Shown piece after piece: positions 8,214-15,243 of a stretch of DNA of 39,798 bases. A program made the position numbers and the translations under genes. The notes beneath the pieces are model-generated. The model had not been told where the DNA came from, did no database searches, and worked only from the letters and a program-made list of their open reading frames with translations. The DNA is from an uncultured Holophagaceae bacterium (GTDB taxonomy: Bacteria > Acidobacteriota > Holophagae > Holophagales > Holophagaceae), in contig CAISFO010000032.1 of assembly GCA_903884655.1 (NCBI GenBank), positions 1 to 39,798 on the forward strand. Direction: 5' to 3'. Each line of letters starts with the position of its first letter. Positions within the stretch are counted from its first letter, which is position 1.

Positions 8214-8294
8214 GGAAGGCAATGAAAATCGCCGAAGACACTGAAAGCCGCCAGAGCAGTCCTTCTGCGTCTTCTGTGGAATTCCGTGCCTTCC
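8214..8294. repeat. 81-bp imperfect palindrome between prmC and fumarase beta
   Basis: Two 34-nt arms (8214-8247 and 8261-8294) are inverted copies of each other, with 23 of 34 positions matching by hand alignment and a 13-nt centre. The inner parts match best (GAAGACACTGAAAG against GAAGACGCAGAAGG, 11 of 14) and the outer ends both read GGAAGGC/GCCTTCC. The arms resemble the CACAGAGGACACAGAG-type repeats around the GxxExxY gene at 12.4-12.9 kb. It has no open frame of its own. It lies in the 167-bp gap between fumarase beta and prmC and, if transcribed, would form a long hairpin. Confidence 0.55.
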
Positions 8295-8319
8295 GCGACC
8301 AGCTTCAGTTTGTGGAAGG

Positions 8320-8898
8320 TCAGCTTGTCAGCGCCTTGGCGCGCTCCTGGCTCTGGGCCAGGACGATCTCGTGGAGGCTGCCGCCATGGCTGTCCATGGT
8401 GACCACCAGGGGGAAGTCCTCCACCTCGATGATCCAGAAGGCCTCGGGGCTGCCGAACTCCTCGAGCATCTTCACATCGACCACGCGCTTCACGCGCTCG
8501 GCCAGCAGGCTTCCCGCCCCGCCCGTGGCGTGGAGGTAGACGGCCCCGGACTTCTGCAGGCCCTCGCTGGTCTTCTTGCCCATGCCGCCCTTGCCGATGA
8601 CGCCACGCACCTTGTAGGTCTCGATGACATCAGCCTGGTAGGGCTCTTCGCGGATGCTGGTGGTGGGGCCCGCGGCCACGAAGGACCAGGTGCCATCCTC
8701 ATTCTTCCGGACCACCGGCCCACAGTGGTAGATGACCATGTTCTCGAGGATGGGCTTCAGCCACTCGGGCTTCTGTTCCTTCATGAACTTGTGGCCGATG
8801 TCCCGGCTGAGGACGACACGGCCGTTGAGCAGCACCTCGTCGCCCACCTTGAGCTGACGGATCTGGTCTTCGGTGATGGGGGTGGTGAGTCGGATCAT
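8320..8898 (-). CDS. Class I fumarate hydratase, beta subunit
   Basis: This is the small, swivelling-domain subunit of an oxygen-sensitive two-subunit class I fumarase (TtdB/FumA C-terminal family), which interconverts fumarate and malate with the alpha subunit. The 192-aa length fits. Motifs: DEVLLNGRVVLSRDIGHK, the GPTTSIREEPYQADVI block (about residues 79-94), VIGKGGMG, and ATGGAGSLLA. The frame is open upstream to 8976, but the ATG at 8898 gives the normal N-terminus (MIRLTTPITEDQIRQL) and lies 14 nt after the alpha stop. Tartrate dehydratase cannot be fully excluded from sequence alone, but fumarase is more likely in this setting. Confidence 0.92.
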   Translation of the reverse strand: MIRLTTPITEDQIRQLKVGDEVLLNGRVVLSRDIGHKFMKEQKPEWLKPILENMVIYHCGPVVRKNEDGTWSFVAAGPTTSIREEPYQADVIETYKVRGVIGKGGMGKKTSEGLQKSGAVYLHATGGAGSLLAERVKRVVDVKMLEEFGSPEAFWIIEVEDFPLVVTMDSHGGSLHEIVLAQSQERAKALTS

Positions 8899-8912
8899 GG
8901 GATGCCTCGCGA

Positions 8913-9893
8913 TCAGTCGAAGGAGGGTTCGCCGTTGGTGCCGATGGTCAGCGTCCCGCGCCGGCTGCTCCAGCACATGTAGCTGATGCTCACGTAGAAG
9001 CTGGCGGGGTGGCGGTACATCTCCTCCACCATCACGCCCAGCACGGTGGTGTTGCCGCCGTAGCCCATGGGACCGATGCCCAGGGTGTTCAGGTCGTTCG
9101 TGAGTTCCTTCTCGAAGGCGTCCATCTTGGGATCGGCATTGGCGGTCCCCAGCTTGCGCAGGATGAGCTCCTTGCTCTTCTCGTAGCCCGTGACCCGATC
9201 ACCGCCGATGGCGACGCCGAGGATGCCAGGGCTGCAGCCCTGACCCTGGGCCTTCACCACGGCGTCGATGATGCATTTGCGCACGCCCTTGATGTCGCGG
9301 CCCGCGCCGATGGTGGCATCCGGCAGCCGGTACTGGGCGCCCACGTTCTCGCAGCCGCCGCCCTTCTGCATGACGGAGATCTCGATCTCCGGCTTGTCCC
9401 ACTCCTCGAAGTGGATGGCCGGGTGGTGCTCATGGAAGGGATCCATGTTGTTGCCTGAGTTCTTGCCACTGAGGGATTCCACGCAGTTGGGCCGCAGCCA
9501 GACATTCTTGGTGGCCTGGACCACGGCAGCGCGGATCTGCTTCCGGGCAGCAAGCTGGCTCAGCCCGAAGGGATGGCGCACCCAGAAAATGATGGAGCCC
9601 GTGTCCTGGCAGAGCGGCGTCACCTGGCCGTCTGACAAGTTGATGTTCCGCACCATGTCGTTGAGGGTGTTGAAGGCGCGGCTGCCTTCTTCTTCCGCGT
9701 CCCGGCCCTTCACGATGGCATCGATGACGTCCTGGGGCAGCCGGCTGGTGGTGCGGCGCAGCAGCTCCGTCACCGGGAGCGTGAGGTCAAGGACCTTCAG
9801 GTTGGACAAGTCCGCCTTCCAGCCGCCGGGGAGGACGGATTTGGATGCCACCACCTCCAGGGAAGTCAGGGTGGGTATGACGCATTCAGACAT
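8913..9893 (-). CDS. Class I fumarate hydratase, alpha (Fe-S) subunit
   Basis: This is the catalytic iron-sulfur subunit of the two-subunit class I fumarase of the TCA cycle. The 326-aa protein shows three well-placed cysteines that are candidate 4Fe-4S ligands: LCQDTG (C95), GGGCENVG (C181) and GQGCSPG (C220). Family signatures GIGPMGYGG and AIGGDR are also present. The ATG at 9893 has a GGAGGG site. It is followed directly by the beta subunit, an arrangement typical of anaerobic and microaerophilic bacteria. The enzyme is oxygen-labile in characterised relatives, which hints at low-oxygen life. Confidence 0.94.
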   Translation of the reverse strand: MSECVIPTLTSLEVVASKSVLPGGWKADLSNLKVLDLTLPVTELLRRTTSRLPQDVIDAIVKGRDAEEEGSRAFNTLNDMVRNINLSDGQVTPLCQDTGSIIFWVRHPFGLSQLAARKQIRAAVVQATKNVWLRPNCVESLSGKNSGNNMDPFHEHHPAIHFEEWDKPEIEISVMQKGGGCENVGAQYRLPDATIGAGRDIKGVRKCIIDAVVKAQGQGCSPGILGVAIGGDRVTGYEKSKELILRKLGTANADPKMDAFEKELTNDLNTLGIGPMGYGGNTTVLGVMVEEMYRHPASFYVSISYMCWSSRRGTLTIGTNGEPSFD

Positions 9894-9988
9894 GGGCCCT
9901 CCGGAATCAGCCCTTCATGATCCGCCCAGAGGATCTCCCGCTCAAGTGATCAATGTCCGGTTCGCCCGGCCAACCCTGAATGAGCTGC

Positions 9989-10648
9989 CTACTCGCGTCC
10001 AGTGGCAGGCTTATGGCCAAATTCTGGGTACAGCTCATCCCTGCAGTCAGGGCAGATGCCATGGCTGACCCTGATGTTGGAGTGCTTCAACAGGTACCCA
10101 TCCACAGCCTCCCAATAGCCTTTGTCATCGCGGATCTTTTTGCAGGCGGCGCAGATGGGCAGCAGTCCGGAAAGGGTCTGGATGTTTTCGGCAGCCTGCT
10201 TCAATTCGTGGATGAGCCATTCACGCTCGAGTTCGTAGGACTTCATGGCAGTGATATCAATGATGATGCCGTCGTAGTACTTCACGAGCCCTTCCTCGTC
10301 CAGGATGACGCGGGGGCAGTCCCGAACCCAGATGATGCGCCCGTCATAGGTCCGGAACTGGAACTCGCTGAAATAGGTGGGATCAAGGGACAGCCGCTCC
10401 AGGTGCTGGATCCGATCCTGCTCATGGACGTAGAACTGATTCACGTTGAAGGCCCATAGCTGCTGCTCGGATTTCAAACCAAGCATGGAGAGCAGGGCCG
10501 CATTGCCTTCGATGATCTTTCCGTCCAGGGTGGTCCGGTAGACACCCACGGGCAGGTGTTCCAGGAGTCGCTTGAAGCGATCATCGTCCACCCTGCCAGG
10601 TTTGCGGTACTGCCCGGAATGAGTCTGTCTCCTTGTTGACTCAAGCAT
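9989..10648 (-). CDS. PAS/PAC protein with C-terminal double CxxC module
   Basis: This 219-aa soluble protein has one PAS fold (about residues 25-110) and a PAC segment (YDGIIIDITAMK, about 125-136). A helical linker follows, then the module LSGLLPICAACKKIRDDKGY with two CxxC pairs (C166/C169 and C199/C202) separated by about 30 residues, ending SHGICPDCRDELYPEF. This C-terminal module is known from the ends of many PAS-containing signalling proteins and is probably a metal-binding ribbon. No kinase, GGDEF or DNA-binding output domain is present. The ATG at 10648 has a GGAGG site. It appears monocistronic. Ligand and partner cannot be told from the sequence. Confidence 0.8.
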   Translation of the reverse strand: MLESTRRQTHSGQYRKPGRVDDDRFKRLLEHLPVGVYRTTLDGKIIEGNAALLSMLGLKSEQQLWAFNVNQFYVHEQDRIQHLERLSLDPTYFSEFQFRTYDGRIIWVRDCPRVILDEEGLVKYYDGIIIDITAMKSYELEREWLIHELKQAAENIQTLSGLLPICAACKKIRDDKGYWEAVDGYLLKHSNIRVSHGICPDCRDELYPEFGHKPATGRE

Positions 10649-10821
10649 TCATCCTCCGCATAGCAATGCTCATCTATCCGCTCTATCGGAGAACAGGCGA
10701 CATTGGATAAGTGCCATTGAAAATCAAAATTTTGTCTTTTTTTTCATAACTTGACCAACGACACGTTACCTGGTGATTCCAGGGTCCAGGCCCACTGTCC
10801 TCCAGGGACCCAGCCCTGGCT

Positions 10822-11844
10822 TCAGCGCGCCCAGGCCCTGCAGAGGGCCAGGGTCAGAGCCAGCAGCGGTGCCTCACTGCGGGACAGGGCCATGCCCTTC
10901 AGGTCCCGCTCGCACTGGTTGACCCGGCTGAGCAGCGCCTTGACACCCCGGGGTTTGAGCTTGACCAGGGCATTGCGGTAGCCATCCAGCAGGAAGGCCT
11001 GCTTGGGGGAGAGCCCAAGGGCGCCGAGCACCTCGCTGCCCTTCAGTCCGGCCGCCTCGGCTTCGGCAAGCCTGAGCAGCCGATCCACTTCCCGGCGGAC
11101 CTGCCCCAGCATCATGAGCGGTTCATCGCCATCCTCCAGCGCCAGCCGCAGGGCCCGGAGGGCCCCGGCGGCATCCCCCTTCTGCCAGGCGCCAGACCAG
11201 GCGAAGGCCCGCTGTCCCGCCAGCCGGAAGGTGACCTGGTCCACCATGTCCTCGGTCACGCGCCGGTCCTCGGCCAGCAGGTCCAGCACCTCCAAGGCCC
11301 GCTTGAGGAGCCCCGGCTGCCCGCCCTGGCGCTGGGCCAGCAGGGTGGCGGCAGCGCCCTGGAACTGCAGTCCCAGGGATCGCGCTTCCGCCTCCAGGAA
11401 GCCCGGAATATCCATGGGATCTAGGGCGCCCACCTTCAGGATTCTTCCGGCCTTATTCCAGTCCGTCCAGGGCTTGGCGCCCAGGGCCTTGCCCGGCGCC
11501 GCAGGCAGCGTCGTCCAGGCCACCAGCAGCAGGTTGACGCCTGCGGGCGGCTTCTCCAGGAGCGTCTTCACCGGAGGCGGCAGTTCCTTGGCCTTGGAAA
11601 ACAGGTTGTCCGCGGCGGGCACGATCACGGTGCGGGCTTCGACCCCCAAGGGGGCCGCCTCCTGGAGGGCGGCGATCACCTCAGGCCAGGGACAGCCTTC
11701 CGAGCAGATGGTGAGCGAGAAATCGGCCCATTCGGGATCGACGTGCTTCTGCTTCCAGGACGAGACGGCCTCCCGCCGCCCATCGCCATCCTCCCCGTGC
11801 ACCAGGGCGAAGGCATGGTTCTGCCAGACTGCGGGCGCGGCCAT
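10822..11844 (-). CDS. holA: DNA polymerase III delta subunit
   Basis: HolA is the delta subunit of the clamp-loader, opening the beta clamp during loading. The 340-aa protein fits the family in length and layout: an N-terminal AAA+-like domain without a functional Walker A, the conserved region GVNLLLVAW, the segment PMDIPGFLEAEARSLGLQF leading into a helical lid (GGQPGLLKRALEVLDLLA), and the C-terminal helical collar. Conservation of delta subunits is low, so the call also leans on its partner: it starts 1 nt inside the stop of lptE (TGATG), and lptE-holA is a common bacterial gene pair. Confidence 0.88.
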   Translation of the reverse strand: MAAPAVWQNHAFALVHGEDGDGRREAVSSWKQKHVDPEWADFSLTICSEGCPWPEVIAALQEAAPLGVEARTVIVPAADNLFSKAKELPPPVKTLLEKPPAGVNLLLVAWTTLPAAPGKALGAKPWTDWNKAGRILKVGALDPMDIPGFLEAEARSLGLQFQGAAATLLAQRQGGQPGLLKRALEVLDLLAEDRRVTEDMVDQVTFRLAGQRAFAWSGAWQKGDAAGALRALRLALEDGDEPLMMLGQVRREVDRLLRLAEAEAAGLKGSEVLGALGLSPKQAFLLDGYRNALVKLKPRGVKALLSRVNQCERDLKGMALSRSEAPLLALTLALCRAWAR

Positions 11845-12410
11845 CAGTCGATGCCTTCCAGCAGCTGGGTGAGAAAGCTTTCGGCGAAATCGTCCGCCAG
11901 GCTTTCGATCACTTGCACTTCGCGGCTATCGAAACTGGCGAAGTTCTGATCCACCCGGTACTGGTTCGAGAAGGTCAGGCCCCGGCGGGACAGGACCACC
12001 ACGCCTGTCTGGCCATCCAGCAGTTCCACGCTGGCCACCACTGCCACTTCCACCCGTGAGGCCGTCCCGGCGCTGGCCTTGTTGCCGACCGTGCCCAGGG
12101 CCAGCCCGATGGGACGGGAACTGTAGGATTCTAGGGTGCCCTGCAGGACCCACCGGGAGGCCTCTCCCTGGACCACCATCCGCCAGGGGCTGGCCGCCAC
12201 CAGCCGGTTCTCCAGAGCCTTGGTAAAGCGGTCCTCCAGGCCCAATCGCGGGGTCAGGTTCCGGAATCGCGCAAGGCGGATGGTCTCGCCCTTCTTCGCC
12301 CAAGGCGCCGCCCGCTGCTGCCGGTCCAGACGGTGATACCCGCAGGCGACAGCAATCACGAGCATCAAAGATAAAAGATAAAAGCGGAACACAGAGGACA
12401 CAGAAATCAC
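11844..12410 (-). CDS. lptE: LPS-assembly lipoprotein LptE
   Basis: LptE plugs the LptD barrel in the outer membrane and helps deliver lipopolysaccharide to the surface. The protein has a lipoprotein signal ending AVAC, then CGYHRL, and motifs typical of LptE: RLARFRNLTPRLGLED, then FTKALENRLVA, and ADDFAESFLTQLLEGI near the end. The start is uncertain. In-frame GTG codons at 12410, 12401 and 12392 all lie in the inverted-repeat arm that bounds the GxxExxY cassette, and the longest gives 188 aa. The next ATG (12365) leaves only seven residues before the cysteine, too short for a signal. So part of the signal peptide seems to be encoded by repeat DNA. The GTG at 12410 overlaps the GxxExxY stop (GTGA). 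Confidence 0.82.
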   Translation of the reverse strand: MISVSSVFRFYLLSLMLVIAVACGYHRLDRQQRAAPWAKKGETIRLARFRNLTPRLGLEDRFTKALENRLVAASPWRMVVQGEASRWVLQGTLESYSSRPIGLALGTVGNKASAGTASRVEVAVVASVELLDGQTGVVVLSRRGLTFSNQYRVDQNFASFDSREVQVIESLADDFAESFLTQLLEGID

Positions 12411-12418
12411 ACAGAGGA
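12386..12418. repeat. Left inverted-repeat arm of the cassette
   Basis: This 33-nt arm reads GGAACACAGAGGACACAG then AAATCACACAGAGGA on the plus strand. It contains the stop codon of the GxxExxY gene (12409-12407) and the candidate GTG starts of lptE. Its outer end GGAAC matches the outer end GTTCC of the right arm in inverted orientation. Confidence 0.7.
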
Positions 12419-12841
12419 AGAAGGAAAGGTCAGGAGGAACCTCCTGATACCGCGCTTGGCAAGTGGCTGAAGAGCGAAGTTCATGAGCAATCCCACGGGT
12501 TTCTCGGAGAACCGCAGGTAACTAAGCACCTGGGCTTCATGTTCTTTGGTGATGGCCTCAGCCACTTTCAATTCCACTACCAGCATGTCATCGACTAGTA
12601 GATCTAGCCTAAAGGCATTAGGCACCACCAACTCCCGGTACCGGATAGGCACAGTGACTTGCCTTTGCACGGCATGTCCAACCAACACCAATTCATGGGC
12701 CAGGCATGATTCGTATGCCGACTCGAGCAGCCAGGGCCCAAGACGTTTCTGAACCTCGATCCCGGCTCTGATTACCGACCGCGTCAATTCTGCGAAAGGT
12801 CCGTTTTCGCCTGAAATCTCCTCGCTCAAATTCAACTCCAT
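12407..12841 (-). CDS. GxxExxY family PD-(D/E)XK nuclease-like protein
   Basis: This 144-aa protein belongs to the GxxExxY family (PDDEXK_3-like). Motifs: the name-giving region LGPWLLESAYESCL, in which E40 and Y43 are kept but the first glycine is Trp37; then FRLDLLVDD with D80 and VVELKV with E90 and K92, which form the D-ExK core of the nuclease fold; then HEAQVLSYLR and VGLLMNFA, both characteristic. The function of the family is not established. Such genes are often multicopy in acidobacterial and related genomes and near repeats of the kind seen here (from memory). The ATG at 12841 follows a GGGGA site. Its stop codon lies in the left repeat arm. Confidence 0.88.
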   Translation of the reverse strand: MELNLSEEISGENGPFAELTRSVIRAGIEVQKRLGPWLLESAYESCLAHELVLVGHAVQRQVTVPIRYRELVVPNAFRLDLLVDDMLVVELKVAEAITKEHEAQVLSYLRFSEKPVGLLMNFALQPLAKRGIRRFLLTFPSSSV

Positions 12842-12881
12842 GGCGTCCCCGCTCTTTGCCTTTTTCCTCTTTTCCTCTGTG

Positions 12882-12913
12882 TCCTCTGTGGTTCTCTGTG
12901 TCCTCTGCGTTCC
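12882..12913. repeat. Right inverted-repeat arm of the cassette
   Basis: This 32-nt arm reads TCCTCTGTGGTTCTCTGTG then TCCTCTGCGTTCC on the plus strand and is the inverted partner of 12386-12418. Immediately inward (12864-12881) a further partial copy (TCCTCTTTTCCTCTGTG) forms a short tandem repeat. It lies just outside the coding region of the GxxExxY gene on its upstream side, so it could carry the promoter of that gene or affect it. Confidence 0.7.
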
Positions 12914-12925
12914 AACCCACTGACG

Positions 12926-13447
12926 CTAGGGATGGTACACACCGACGTAGGGCAGGTTCCTGAGCTTGCCGTCGAGGTCCAGGCCATAGCCCACGACGAA
13001 GTGGTCCTCGATGGTGAAGCCGACGTAGTCCACCGGAACCGCCACCTTGCGGCGGCTGGGCTTGTCCAGCAGGGTGCAGATCTTCAGGCTCAGGGGTTCC
13101 CGGTCCTTGAGCAGGTTGCTCACTTTGAACAGGGTGAGGCCCGTGTCCACGATGTCCTCCACCACCAGGGCATGCCGCCCCTGGATGCTCTGGTCGAGGT
13201 CCTTGAGGATGTGGACTTCGCCCGTGCTGTGCATGCCTCCGCCGTAGCTGGTGACTTGCATGAAGCTCACGTCCAGTTCCAGTTCCATGGCCCGCACCAG
13301 GTCGGCGATGAACGGGAATACCCCGTTGAGCAGGCCGATGACCACAAGTTCCTTCCCAGCGTAATCGCTGGTGAGTTGGGCTCCCAGTTCCTGGACCCGG
13401 GTTCGAATCTGGGTTTCGGAAAGAAGGGGGGTCACGCGGTCGCGCAC
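12926..13447 (-). CDS. hpt: Hypoxanthine phosphoribosyltransferase
   Basis: Hpt salvages hypoxanthine (and often guanine) to IMP/GMP using PRPP. The 173-aa protein has the PRPP-binding motif VVEDIVDTG (about residues 95-103), the upstream FMQVTSYGGGM segment, and the C-terminal VDYVGFTIEDHFVVGYGLD that is typical for bacterial HPRTs. A TTG at 13474 would give a longer form, but the GTG at 13447 is preceded at the right distance by AGGAG and yields a normal N-terminus, so I chose it. It is divergent from the ECF sigma gene across 126 bp. Confidence 0.94.
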   Translation of the reverse strand: MRDRVTPLLSETQIRTRVQELGAQLTSDYAGKELVVIGLLNGVFPFIADLVRAMELELDVSFMQVTSYGGGMHSTGEVHILKDLDQSIQGRHALVVEDIVDTGLTLFKVSNLLKDREPLSLKICTLLDKPSRRKVAVPVDYVGFTIEDHFVVGYGLDLDGKLRNLPYVGVYHP

Positions 13448-13573
13448 TGGAACTCCTGAAGACTGGGGACTCAAGATTGAAGGCTTACATCATTTCCATT
13501 CAACCCCAGGATGCCCTGCCGGGTCCATCCATGGACGGCCGATTGTGCTTGCCCCGGGCCGCCGGAGCCTAAC

Positions 13574-14224
13574 ATGATGGCCTCTGCCACCTTGAGTGAG
13601 TGCTTCATGACCCAGACGGCCCCAGCGACCGCCGATCGGACTCCCGATCCGGGCTCGCCGTACCACACCCCGGAGGTGCTGGCCTGGGTGGAGAGGGCCC
13701 AGCAGGGTGACCAGATTGCCTTCGGCTCCCTGGTGCGCCTCTTTTCCCGGGATGTCTACGGCAAGGCCTTTTCCATCCTGAAAAACCACCAGGACGCCGA
13801 TGATGCCGTCCAGGAGACCTTCATCCGGGTGTTCCGCGCCCTGCCCGGCTTTCGCTTCGAGTCTTCCTTCCGGACCTGGCTCATCACCATCGCCACCCGC
13901 CAGGCCCTGAACTACCGGGAGCGGGTGGCCAAGGAGCACGAGAGCCTGGATGGCCCAGAGGGCACCACCTTCGAACACCCGGCCCTTCGCATCGAGGAGA
14001 CCCAGATGACCGCCGTACTCGACCAGGAGGCCCGGCGACTGCTCCACGAAGCCCTGCCCAACCTGCCCAAGCGCCAGAAGCAGGCCCTGACCTTGAAGCT
14101 GCAATACGACTGGAAATACGAGCGCATCGCCCAGGAGATGGGCACCTCCGTGGGCAGCGTGAAGGCCCACATCTTCCATGCCATCCAGAATCTGACCCGC
14201 CAGGTGAAAGGAGGCCGCCCATGA
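13574..14224 (+). CDS. ECF-type RNA polymerase sigma factor
   Basis: This 216-aa protein is a group 4 (extracytoplasmic function, RpoE-like) sigma factor. Region 2 is clear (AFGSLVRLFSRDVYGKAF through DADDAVQETFIRVFRALPGF and SSFRTWLITIATRQALNYRE). Region 4 has the helix-turn-helix LPKRQKQALTLKLQYDWKYE and GTSVGSVKAHIFHAIQNL. The linker between them is short, as usual for ECF factors. The ATG at 13574 has a GGAG six bases upstream; the ATG at 13607 (MTQTAP) is an alternative. It overlaps the next gene by 4 nt (ATGA), a sigma/anti-sigma arrangement. I cannot name the ECF group or its target promoter. Confidence 0.92.
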   Translation: MMASATLSECFMTQTAPATADRTPDPGSPYHTPEVLAWVERAQQGDQIAFGSLVRLFSRDVYGKAFSILKNHQDADDAVQETFIRVFRALPGFRFESSFRTWLITIATRQALNYRERVAKEHESLDGPEGTTFEHPALRIEETQMTAVLDQEARRLLHEALPNLPKRQKQALTLKLQYDWKYERIAQEMGTSVGSVKAHIFHAIQNLTRQVKGGRP

Positions 14225-14733
14225 CCCAGACCTTCTCCCGTTCTGAGCCCTGTTCCACCACCATGGACGCCGTTCTCCTGAATCCCCTCGAACCCGGCGC
14301 CGCTGCGGAGGCTCACATGCAGATCTGCCGCGCCTGCTCGGAAGCCCGGGTCGCCTACCTCGCCCAGGAGGAGGTCCCGGAGGCACTGGCTCCCGCGGGC
14401 TACTTCGATCGGCTCCCGGACCGGGTGCTGCGGAAGCTCCCCGCCCGGTCCCGGCTCCAGCACCGGCTGCAGCCCTTGGCCTGGGCCGCCGCCGCCGCGG
14501 TGCTGATGGCCGTGGGCGCCGGGGCCTTCTGGGCCGGACGGGCCAACCGCACGCCATACGTCGAAGCCACTCTTCCTCCTCACCCGGCGGAAGTTCCGGA
14601 ATCCTCCACCAGCCTTTCAGACACGCCCTTCCGGGACCAGGACGAGGATGCCGCCCAGCTCCAGGCGCTCACTCCCGAAGAAATGAAGGCACTCTTGAAG
14701 CATCTGGATGCCCCTCCGTCGTCGCCGAGGTGA
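14221..14733 (+). CDS. Membrane anti-sigma factor with ZAS-like motif
   Basis: This 170-aa protein has an N-terminal H-x3-C-x2-C motif (H32, C36, C39; AHMQICRACSEA), the pattern of zinc-binding anti-sigma (ZAS) domains that clamp ECF sigma factors. One transmembrane helix (about 86-106, AWAAAAAVLMAVGAGAFWAG) follows. The C-terminal part is periplasmic and ends in an acidic/proline-rich stretch with ALTPEEMKALLKHL. The start overlaps the sigma factor stop (ATGA), so the two are translationally coupled. I infer that it holds the upstream sigma factor at the membrane. The signal that would release it is unknown. Confidence 0.8.
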   Translation: MTQTFSRSEPCSTTMDAVLLNPLEPGAAAEAHMQICRACSEARVAYLAQEEVPEALAPAGYFDRLPDRVLRKLPARSRLQHRLQPLAWAAAAAVLMAVGAGAFWAGRANRTPYVEATLPPHPAEVPESSTSLSDTPFRDQDEDAAQLQALTPEEMKALLKHLDAPPSSPR

Positions 14734-14735
14734 TC

Positions 14736-15227
14736 ATGCTGCGCCCCCTCCTGCTGCTCGCCGCCCTTGCCACGGCCACCCTGCCGGGCCTTGCCCAGGC
14801 CGGGGAAGGCCGCCCGCTGGTCCGCTTCCGCCTGGAACAGCTCCAGCAGTCCGTGGGTCTGCCCGAGGAGCAGGCCCGGGTGGTGGTGGAGCGCTGGTCC
14901 CGCTATGACCGGGAACGGGACGAACGGACCCAGCAGATCCACCAGATCCGGCGGCGGTTCAACGACATCCTGCTGGGCCCCGGAACGGAAGAGGAGAAGA
15001 ACACCAAGGTCCGCCCGCTCCTGGAACAGTTCGTGGACCTGCGCCGCCAGCAGGCGGACCTCAAGGTCCGCTTCGAAGAGGACATCCGCGCCCGGCTGAG
15101 CCCCGCCCAGCAGGTCCGGCTGATCCTGCACGTGGAGGAGATGCAGCGCCGGATGGTGGAGGCCCTGCGTGAAGGCCTCGGCAACCGCCCGGGGCTGCGT
15201 CCTGGCGGGCGGCGGAACCTGCCGTAG
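14736..15227 (+). CDS. Spy/CpxP-like periplasmic protein
   Basis: This 163-aa protein has a signal peptide (MLRPLLLLAALATATLPGLAQA). The mature part is almost wholly charged and helical: QLQQSVGLPEEQARVVVERW, then repeated R/E/Q-rich helices with LSPAQQVRLILHVEEMQRRM. This resembles the LTxxQ-containing Spy/CpxP/ZraP family of periplasmic chaperones and metal or stress sensors, but the similarity is by pattern only. A GTG at 14730 overlapping the previous stop is an alternative start; the ATG at 14736 fits a GAGGTG site better. Being third in the sigma/anti-sigma operon, it may be the sensor or the effector of that stress response. Confidence 0.72.
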   Translation: MLRPLLLLAALATATLPGLAQAGEGRPLVRFRLEQLQQSVGLPEEQARVVVERWSRYDRERDERTQQIHQIRRRFNDILLGPGTEEEKNTKVRPLLEQFVDLRRQQADLKVRFEEDIRARLSPAQQVRLILHVEEMQRRMVEALREGLGNRPGLRPGGRRNLP

Positions 15228-15243
15228 CCCGCTTCTTCGAGGT

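Larger units (their letters stand above)
12386..12913. mobile_element. Inverted-repeat-bounded GxxExxY nuclease cassette
   Basis: A 528-bp unit containing one gene (12407-12841, minus) lies between near-identical inverted ends. Read outward, the left arm (12418-12386, minus strand) and the right arm (12882-12913, plus strand) share TCCTCTGTG, then, after a short 4-5 nt variable part, TCTGTGTCCTCTG, one mismatch and GTTCC. The right side also has a second tandem unit. The unit splits what would otherwise be an hpt-lptE junction: it begins 12 nt after the hpt stop and ends inside the lptE start region. No transposase and no obvious target duplication is visible, so movement, if any, would need to be in trans or ancient. 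Confidence 0.55.

Noticed and set aside
10802..10819. CCAGGG/CCCTGG hairpin after holA as terminator
   Set aside because: A 6-bp stem without a T tract on the minus strand; too weak to call.
13396..13414. T-loop-like GGGTTCGAATCTGG sequence suggesting a tRNA 3' part
   Set aside because: It lies inside the well-supported hpt coding region and no acceptor, D or anticodon arm can be folded around it.
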